This document shows, piece by piece, positions 56,501 to 64,000 of a stretch of 64,000 nucleotides of DNA. The notes beneath the pieces are model-generated. The model made no database searches. It was not told the origin of the DNA and worked only from the letters and a program-made list of their open reading frames with translations. Numbering within the stretch: the stretch's first letter is position 1; each line of letters starts with the position of its first letter. This DNA comes from Isoetes taiwanensis (taxonomy: Eukaryota; Streptophyta; Lycopodiopsida; Isoetales; Isoetaceae), in contig JAJEKV010000098.1 in the NCBI GenBank assembly GCA_021234155.1, positions 2,816,592-2,880,591 of the forward strand, in the 5' to 3' direction. The translations under genes and the position numbers were made by a program.

Positions 56501-57626
56501 GCTTGGGTAGTACATCACATGAGATTGAAACACACAGATCCACGTTTTCAAACCTCTTGAAGGAGTTGCGGTATTGTGGTATAACCGCATTGATGACCTT
56601 TGATAAATCTCCATCATTAGCGGAAGATCCTAATGTTGTAGATGAGAACGAGAATGGAAAATCTAGAATTTCAATGATACATCTTTGTACAAGCTCCTGC
56701 AGTGCCACCTCCCTCCATTATTGCCTTCCCATAGCTGCACATGTACAAGATGTCCCTTTCCAAGTAAACTTAACAATGTAACAAGGATGTCTTTTCTGAG
56801 CCAAATATCATGGAAACCACACTTAGGTAATAAGTGTGCAATGGTCTTGACAGTCCATACCACCCCTTGTGGAGAGAGACCAACGCCACCTTCAAAATTG
56901 TCAGGATAATTATTTGTATTTTTTGGACACATAATGACATGAGAAACAAATGAAGACCTCTAGAAAAGGCCTCGTCGATCCAAAGACATCTAATTTTTGG
57001 TTCAACAAGTCCAACAAAGCCATCCCGGAGGCCATGCCAATTAGTTAGCATTCCAAAGACGCCGTACATACAAAACCCGCTCACTCTTATCCGAGTAATG
57101 AGAGAAAATCTCAAATTCATGAAACTTGATATCGTTTAAAGGTACCGGGGAAAATATCGATTCTGGCAGCTACCCTAGCTTTGTCATCATTTGTATCGAG
57201 TTGAGCAATAGTATTGATGCGAGCAAGGATTGCCCCCCGCCTACGTGGATGAAGAATGTGCGATGCTGAAAAAAAACACCGGGTAGAGCTAGATTTGCTA
57301 GTGCTTCGGTAGGGCCCGCTCTTTAGGTGGGGACAAAGTCAGCATGCAAGATAGCCCCTTTCTACCTTGAGATGCTAAACCTTGTGCAATTGCAGAGAGC
57401 AATAAGCTAGCATGAAATAATAGTCCAGATGTGGAAGTAGATCTAGAGCTCTCATTTGCACCAGCCCCATTACTCACTCCACTATGTACCAATAATAATC
57501 TGAATATTGCACCAACAAATTGTACCATCACCACCTCCATTCCCTTGCATGGTGGAGACTCTTTCATCGTATACCACCGTAAGAAGCACAAACAATAGGA
57601 GATAGAACACAGCATCGAAGAAGTAC
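53535..57626 (-). pseudogene. TIO: TIO (FUSED-like kinase) C-terminal ARM-repeat exons, truncated, inside the hAT
   Basis: Minus-strand segments follow the C-terminal half of plant TIO in order: LLRCCVLSPIVCASYG at the acceptor 57,626, GGGDGT..VGAIFRLL, ASLLLSAIAQGLASQGRK, HPQKAGAILALASILLLNSD, TNWHGLWDGFVGLVEPKI, GLSPQGVVWTVKTIAHLLPK, EILDFPFSFSS, KPVALVSRMVQNSRALAIEI, DRSSPVNVVSDVLMIISNLA, LTHGDPNVRAKVCNALGNMC (near 54,370), VGNAAYHNVQLYDHL (near 54,040), NSNKLCEDIISKGF (near 53,900) and SPLKIALFCLGNMCIHASCR to the C-terminus at 53,535. TIO is the FUSED-family kinase that acts at the phragmoplast in cytokinesis. The kinase domain and roughly the first 60% are absent. Several frameshifts and stops are present, many at CAG/CTG sites, so some may be sequence error. 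Confidence 0.82.
54402..57341 (-). repeat. 1.47-kb tandem duplication inside the TIO segment
   Basis: Unit 1 runs 54,402-55,873 and unit 2 55,874-57,341; both start CACAGATTTGCATCTCCTAT and end GGTGGGGACAAAGTC. The units are nearly identical except at CAG/CTG sites. The junction places the end of exon LTLSPPKERA next to a repeated downstream exon, so the order of ARM exons would be broken. Confidence 0.9.
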
Positions 57627-58594
57627 CTGCAAGTCATAATCCCCTTGCCTGTCAGCACCAAAATAAATGAAATGGCAACCTGCATATTGATTAGCAATGC
57701 AATTCCAACGGTTTAAATGGGAGCTGCATATATACAAACTTAAATAATGTCCACAACTTAAACAATATCTTGGGTTTATCTCATATACATATGTTTTAAC
57801 AATAAACAAGAAATGAACGTGCCTAGACTATGGCAAAAATATATTACAAATTATAAGGGCCACTAAGAAATAGGTACAATGGTCATGAAGTAGGCATGCC
57901 TGCTAAGTAATAGTCTTAGCTGAATTATACAAGGAAAGACTTGAGAACCACAAAAAGAGCAGAGACAGAAGGGACATAGTAGATTTGTGTCAACTGAGTA
58001 TGGTCCAGTTCTCTTATGATTACATCTAAAGAGGAAGATGTTACCGTTTTAGACATCCAATAACCTTACAGCAACTCATAAGCATTATGATCAGAAATGT
58101 GTATCTTTACTTGTTCATGAACTTGCTCAAAAATGAAGGAATATCCAAAATAATAGAAACACACCTTAAGCGGCCAAAAATAAACAGAAATTCTTCATTC
58201 TTCCTTGTTGATAAAGAGTCACAAACAGGTTGGAATGGTGGACGGCTCCCCAGAGAAAAGAAAACTTCATGATACTAAAGGAGTGACATTACCAACTTCA
58301 TGATATTAAAGGAGTGACATTAGCAAGTCTAAGAAAGTAAGACGGGCAGCAAACCAGAACCACAAACAATCTTTTCTAAGAGAAGACAAGATAGGATTTT
58401 GAGAAGGCCAAATCTTTGGTATTAGAGTTGAGAACATTTCTTGAACTGCTACTACAAATACAATCTTTTCGTAAGAGAAGACAAGATAGGATTTCTGAAG
58501 GCCACCTCCCGGTTAGCGGTTCGAAGAGCGGCTGCCCACCAACGTAAGTGACCCAGAGTTTCAAATGAATCATAAGTTTGAGTAGTCACCAAAG
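57627..58594. other. hAT interior between TIO and transposase
   Basis: No TIO exon is seen upstream of 57,626. It contains two local duplications: a 31-bp period at 58,264-58,325 (ACTTCATGAT..GGAGTGACATTA) and a 94-bp period pair (CAATCTTTTC..AAGAGAAGAC at 58,367 and 58,461). Confidence 0.5.
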
Positions 58595-58680
58595 ATATCC
58601 TAGGGATATTCTAGCATATACCTAGGATATGCCAAAAGCCCATATAAACAAGGGTTTGCCCCCTAGGGGCAACCCAAAAA
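58595..58680. repeat. Dispersed repeat, copy 2 (see 3156-3242)
   Basis: Same orientation and nearly the same sequence as 3156-3242, here inside the hAT. Confidence 0.7.
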
Positions 58681-59715
58681 ATCAATAGGCGGGACCACGA
58701 CCACGACGAGCTATTTCCATTTCGAGCTATTTCCATTTCTTCCTCTAATAATAAAGGACGGCAAGGCATGGACTTTTTTAACTTTATTTGCAAGAGCATT
58801 CGCACTCTTTTTTGAACTTTATTTGCATTGACTTTGCAATTCGACCTCTTCCCCTTAAGTTAGAAATATAAGAAAAATACCAATCTTTAACATTAGGGTC
58901 ATGCCGGATGAACTTAATGCATCCTTTCTCTATACAATCCGGCATGTGATTCAAGGTAGAAAATATTGTAAGGCTATGTTTTTCTAAGAGACAGGAATGA
59001 TCAAAACTCTGTTTTCACTTGGTTTTCAACCCAATAACATTGAAACGACTAAACTAATGTAGTATTGGCATTCTTTGAGAACATCAGAGCGAGAACCTCA
59101 GAAAGTGTATATTCACTTTGAAGTTATGTGATGATAAGTCTGTATTTATAGGGATTTTAGCTAGTTGTAGACCACCGATTTACACCTGTTACCTTTTTTA
59201 GATAAGACAGAGGTAAGACTCACGAAATTGCTACTGAACCATTCAAGATGGTATGACAAATACCTATATCTTTAACAATTTAAACATGTTTTCAACATGC
59301 TACCTTGTTTTAAATTGTGCCTCAAAATTTATCTGCAAGCAAATCTCGAAAATTGTATCTTTTAGTTAATAGATCCAAAAGAAATCTTGTTAGTAACAAC
59401 AGGTCTTCCACATTTGCAAACATTGAATATTTCTGGGAAGAAAAATAAAGCTTACTCTGCCGCTGCTAGTACAAAATGCTTAATCTTAGGACCACCTTGT
59501 CCACCATGCGTGCAAAAACAAATTATTTATGCCTGTTTCAGCAAATAGTCATAGCCCAAGAACTAAGTCACATGTAGTAATTTACTAAGAAGGAGCAAAT
59601 TAAGTATCTAAACTTGCCAACCATCCAAGTCTTCTTCATGAGACATAACCGCAGCAGCATGGAGATCTTGTGAAGTCTTAGATTTGTTCCTCTGCTGATA
59701 ATTTCTTCTATTAAG
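58681..59715. other. No gene seen
   Basis: AT-rich stretch downstream of the transposase stop. Probably its 3' untranslated region and spacer. Confidence 0.4.
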
Positions 59716-62700
59716 CTATGAATTCCAAATGGCCAATGCGTTCTCGTAAGGAAAATTTGTGTCATCATACTTACATGCATAGATACGAAGACTGCTATCT
59801 AGATTCTCAGTCAACTTGTTACGTACCTTATTCTTGAGAATGCCTAATGCACTAAATGTTCGTTCTTCTTCCACAGACCCAAGAATAAATGATTGACAAA
59901 GATCTGCAAGCCTAAAATACTCTGACATACGTTCACAAAGCACTTGGCTATTGCCAAGTATTATCCACAACTTTGTAATAATTCTTGGATCCTTCTTGAA
60001 TTCATCGTCAGAGAACTTCTCACATTGTGCCCACATAGTTGCACCAAAACAAATAGACTGCTCCTTCAATTTCTTTTCATCCAAAATGCCATTAATCTCT
60101 GCCATGCCATTTTGAGATGATGTTTTACAAAAGTGAGTAGAAATAATCTTCAACCTTCCCTTAAAATCCTCCTGTATTCTTTTTAGCTCTCTATCCTTCT
60201 CCTCTACTGTTTCTAGCTCTTTATTCCTTCGCCAAAATCGTAGATGAACTATGGCAGTAGCTTCCAAGAGCTCATCTCGTGGGAAGCGCTCTCTAATTTC
60301 ATTTGAAACCGCTGCAGCTACCTCCTTAAGGTTTTTTCTTACTTTTGTAGTAATGCTTTCTAGATCAGTTTTAGGAACGGGTGCCCTCCTTACAAGCCGT
60401 CCACGAATTCGATGTTTTGGAGAATACATCTGCATGTGGTGCATAATCAAGTAAGATAATATTGATTTTTACTAATTAAAAACAGAAAGATCTATCTGAA
60501 TCAATCTTGAATGCACTTTCATACAAATATTTCCTTTGTTATTGTATCTTAGAGAACTCTTGGGACTGTCACTTTCAATATCAAGTAGTTTGTACCACGC
60601 TAAGAACTTGTCTTTATTGTATGGTACATCTAGTGCAGAAGAGTATAAGCACCCAAGAGTCATGCAACACAGTTTCCTTGCTGTTGTGTACTCAGAAATA
60701 TACATTGTTTCCTTGGATGCCATTTTCACGAGCATGTTCATCTCATTTAACATGGGCAGCAAACCTGCAGACAATTTTTGAAGTCCTTAAAGTCACGTCC
60801 TAACGACATTCCATCAAAGATCTAGAGAACAAAACTGACTTCTCTCATTGTTTTAGCAACCAAGTTGCTGCTCCAACTACAATGGCCTGTTTTAGTTGCA
60901 GTACAATGAAGTCAAGATAAACGTGAAGGTGAAATTACAGCAGATTAGGTAGATGGAGACCTATTCCATTCTAGTACATTGATGGAGCAAAACATATCAA
61001 CATTCTATTATACTAATAAATACAAGCTCCAAGAGATCACAACTCATCAAGAGCGTACACTACATCAAAAAAGCCAAGCACATGCAAGTACCTCACTGAA
61101 TTTAATGTGGAATTCATCCACCAACAAAGGCATATAGAAATTCATGCTAAAAACTAGAAGAAAATAACAACACAAAATTGTTGTAAGAAGGCGACATTAC
61201 CAGCAAGTCTGAACAATGTCTCCAAATCCGTGAGGCGAGCTAATAATTCACTTGCCTTCAAACCAACAAGTGCAGGATATTCTTCAAGAAGACGCTTTGC
61301 TGGAAAATATGAAGATATCCATCTTGTATTCACTGTCTTCATAAGCTTTTTGCCTTTAGTTAATCCTTTAGACATATCTCGGAATTGCAAGTTCCTGCTA
61401 ACATCATAACATCATCAAAAGAAAATAGAAACCTAAATAAGAGAATGAAAACATGCCTTCAATAACATTACCTTTTTGGACTGCGGCAAAAGAACGTGGC
61501 TGCACAACTTACAAGTCCTTCAACATTCTCAATGCATTTAAAAGTATCCACAATTTTATCCGATGGGCCATGCAATGAATGGCCAATGCATAAGGGGCCA
61601 ATGTGGTCTGAATTCTCACACATAATCCAGTTCGATGTCCTTGCATGACGGAGCATCCATCAACCCCAATGCACACAAGTTTCTTGGCAATGTTTTCAAA
61701 GGACAATTCTAATTCAGTAACAAGATTCTCCTTCACGATCTCAAATAAGCTTAGGGCTGTGGCATCCTTTGTCATCTTTGTAACAGCAACAAAGTATGAT
61801 TCCCGCACATGTTTATGTACACAATAAATGGTCATGGAAACCCAAGAAGTGAGGTCCTTTGCGCTGGCCTCATCTAAAGATATTGCAAAATAGTCACATT
61901 TCTTTAATGTTTCTATCAAGTCATCTTTGATGACTCGATCTATTGCTTTACCAAACTCCCAACCACCATTTCTTGACCAATGTGATGAAGGCAGGTTTTG
62001 AGTGCCAATTGCAACCAAATACGGCTTAGCATATTCATAATCTAGCATGGGTCGTCCCCTCCTCAAAATATGAAAGACTGTTTGTATTTGTATGATTTTG
62101 CTCCTCATTTGCTTCTCTAATGCTTTTTTATGCAAGCTAGGAATTGAATGTTTCTGTTTTATCTCCTCTTCCCAAATCCACTTCTTATATAATGCTTCAT
62201 TTCTAACATGCAAACAATCTGCTGCTGTCTTCCATCTTACCACACTTTCCTCTTTTCCATCCACAATCTTCTTCTCATATATCTTTCCCAAATGCTTCTC
62301 AATTGTGTCCAATTTTGGTTTGCATCATTATGAGGCCTCGCGATTCTTCCATGAACAAATAGAACACCGTGCTAAAACTATTAGTCCGTTGCTGCCTCTT
62401 CCTCATATCTCTCTATGCAAGGGTATATTTACGCCCAAGTCATTTTGAAATTCCCTTTCACTAGCAGCCCATCCTTTCCTCCCTCGCTTCCTCTTACGTT
62501 CTTCTTCCATCTCAATGTCTTGTGGTTGGTTGAGATTGCAAAGCATTGCCATGCATTCATCAAGATTTTCATTCTCAATTTGAATGGCATCTTCGTCTTC
62601 TCCATCCATCTTGTCCATTTGAGGTTCAAAGTCCTGCTCCAATATCGAATGTGAATCAGCCATATTTGAAGTAGAGGCATGGTTTGTGGAGCCATTGAAA

Positions 62701-62738
62701 TAGGCAAGGATGCCTCCTACTTTAGGCCTCTTATTCAT
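59716..62738 (-). CDS. hAT transposase gene, several exons, KIAA1586/ZNF862-like type
   Basis: Minus strand. Exon-like pieces: 62,738-62,403 (MNKRPKVGGILAYFNG, acidic then basic KRKRGRKG); about 62,312-61,470 with KLDTIEKHLGKIY, CDYFAISLDEASAKDLTSW (first catalytic Asp), KKLVCIGVDGCSVMQG (second Asp) and AIHCMAHRIK (the CxxH motif); 61,390-61,154 with VNTRWISSYFPAKRLLEEYP; 60,774-60,530; and 60,450-59,716 ending with SVEEERTFSALGILKNKVRN and a C-terminal dimerisation stretch, where the hAT glutamate lies. A one-base shift near 61,555 is needed to continue into IVDTFKCIENVEGLV, and exon 1 to 2 joining is unclear, so integrity is uncertain. The catalytic residues are all present. It lies near the right end of the element. 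Confidence 0.75.
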
Positions 62739-62753
62739 GATAACTCTCTGCAA

Positions 62754-63523
62754 AGCAAGACTCTTTCTTAATCAATAGAGTGGCTATCATGACTGTCGTG
62801 CAAATGATTGTAGTGTAAGGCACTAAAGTTTATGCTTCTAACAATAAAACATAGGTGATATATTGTAAGTATTCACAATTACATATTCCAGCAGGTATAC
62901 ACTATTACACATTATCATTCACAAGAGATTTTAGCAGAGATTTTAAAGCCCATAAATTTTAAAATATGCATCAAATAGTACAGTTTCTTGCAAATAGAAA
63001 TCTGCTTATAAGTACCTTCTTAACTTGGCTGCAATCAAGCTTGGCAAACACCGAATCTCTTATTTCTCAAAGCTTAAGATGTTGAATCGATGACCTTTGA
63101 AGAACTAGATCTGCATTCGTCCATACTTAGTACCGGCATTTTTTTAAATCATATACAAGGTTAAAAAGCACATAAAAATGCTTTGAATTTGTGGCTTAAA
63201 ACCTCAAAAAGGCATGCAATATTGCTTCCACAATATGGCGAATCCACCAACAGAATGGCGACCATGGATTTAGACCATATTGCTTCCATAAGAGCGATAA
63301 TGGCGAATCCAGACCCTTAGAACCTCAAAGCCGTCGAAAAGTTGGCTAAACTTCATTACATACGTTTCCTGAGGATAGGCGAATTCGATGGTGGTGGCGG
63401 GAGGATCCACCGAGATCTTGGCTAATAATTTTTTTTTTTTTTTTTTTTTTTTTAAGCCTACCTAACATTTGTGCAACTTTTTTTTTAAATTTGGAATATT
63501 CGCCTTTTGGCGAATATTCGCCC
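62754..63523. other. hAT right subterminal region
   Basis: Presumed promoter side of the transposase gene. It contains GGCGAATCC repeats at about 63,237 and 63,302, GGCGAATTCG near 63,378, and paired GGCGAATATT near the end. No coding sequence. Confidence 0.5.
63429..63453. repeat. Poly(T) run
   Basis: About 25 uninterrupted T in the right subterminal region. Length is likely unreliable. Confidence 0.9.
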
Positions 63524-63538
63524 TTAGAGACAACACTA
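63524..63538 (-). repeat. hAT right terminal inverted repeat
   Basis: TTAGAGACAACACTA, the exact inverse of the left end, followed by ACCACTAC. Confidence 0.92.
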
Positions 63539-63546
63539 ACCACTAC

Positions 63547-64000
63547 ACCAGGTTTTAATTTGTTGAAATAATTGAAAATTCAAATAGATTTATGGGTGAG
63601 GTTAATCAATTTTAGAATGTTCTTGCCTAAACCCTAAACTCTAGAAAAGCTCTTGCCCAAATATCCCACATACATTTGTGCAAAAAAGAGGCCTCTCATA
63701 AAAGGGTCTTCGACACATAGATGGGTATTCCGATTCAATGCCCATCTTAAGCTTTCTAGATGCTTATAGGTGAGCATGTTCTAACTAGTTCTAGCATGTT
63801 CTAGAATTTCTTAGAAAATTCTAGATGCTCATTAACTTGCAAAGAGTAAAAGTAGAATGTTATAGAATGTTTTCGAAAGTTCCAATGTTCTAGAATAGAA
63901 CTTTTTGTAAACTTTTGCAAAGAGTGAAAACGGAATATTCTGAAACACAATAGAATGTAATGTTCTACATGCTAATGGGTAAGCACCTCAGTTTAAAAGT
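63547..64000. other. Flank of the hAT, no gene seen
   Basis: AT-rich, with many variants of TTCTAGAATGTT (63,615-63,960). No gene. Confidence 0.4.

Larger units (their letters stand above)
51318..63538 (-). mobile_element. Complete hAT transposon, 12.2 kb, carrying TIO exons
   Basis: Perfect 15-bp inverted repeats TAGTGTTGTCTCTAA (51,318-51,332; reversed at 63,524-63,538) start with the hAT consensus YARNG, and an 8-bp duplication is the hAT size. Subterminal GGCGAA/GGCGAATATT motifs occur near both ends (51,37x, 51,41x, 51,44x; 63,23x, 63,29x, 63,37x, 63,50x-63,52x), as expected for transposase-binding sites. Inside, both on the minus strand: a hAT transposase gene (62.75-59.7 kb) and the C-terminal exons of TIO (57.6-53.5 kb). 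Confidence 0.88.

Overview
The window looks like nuclear DNA from a land plant with a large, transposon-rich genome, possibly a fern or other seed-free lineage. Evidence for a plant: a six-exon PhyH-family gene, an ABC1/beta-lactamase fusion gene fragment of the plant type, exons of the cytokinesis kinase TIO (FUSED homologue), and Helitrons ending in CTAG. The seed-free guess rests on DIRS-type retroelements and a DUF7869-type element and is weak. No species can be named from the sequence.

Layout. 0.1-2.2 kb (minus): an apparently intact phytanoyl-CoA dioxygenase-like gene. 2.5-3.0 kb: one beta-lactamase exon (minus) and one ABC1-kinase exon (plus) of what is normally one fusion gene, now in opposite orientations. 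3.1-5.2 kb: SINE-like repeats. 6.8-20.4 kb (minus): a DIRS-like tyrosine-recombinase retroelement split inside its reverse-transcriptase YADD motif by a 10.3-kb DNA element (8,735-19,078) with 25-bp terminal inverted repeats and a 4-bp TCAT target duplication. That element carries a broken DUF7869-like protein gene, an unrecognised minus-strand coding region, and two tandem, diverged 80-residue genes with matching promoters. 20.5-26.0 kb: two LINEs of one clade (minus). 26.0-27.2 kb: a 1.2-kb inverted-repeat element. 27.4-50.8 kb: at least three or four Helitron-like elements joined head to tail, CTAG of one abutting the start of the next, carrying isolated exons of unidentified genes, a MITE and several tandem duplications. 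51.3-63.5 kb: a complete 12.2-kb hAT element with perfect 15-bp inverted repeats and an 8-bp target duplication, holding a hAT transposase gene and the C-terminal exons of TIO on the same strand.

Two points affect how the rest is read. First, CAG/CTG triplets are strongly depleted in patches (about 10.1-15.6 kb, 27.4-28.3 kb and parts of the TIO copies), and where two copies can be compared nearly all differences fall at CAG/CTG. This may be consensus error at CHG-methylated sites rather than biology, so many frameshifts called here, and even the TIO tandem duplication, may be artefacts. Second, apart from the PhyH gene almost every coding stretch belongs to, or was captured by, a mobile element.
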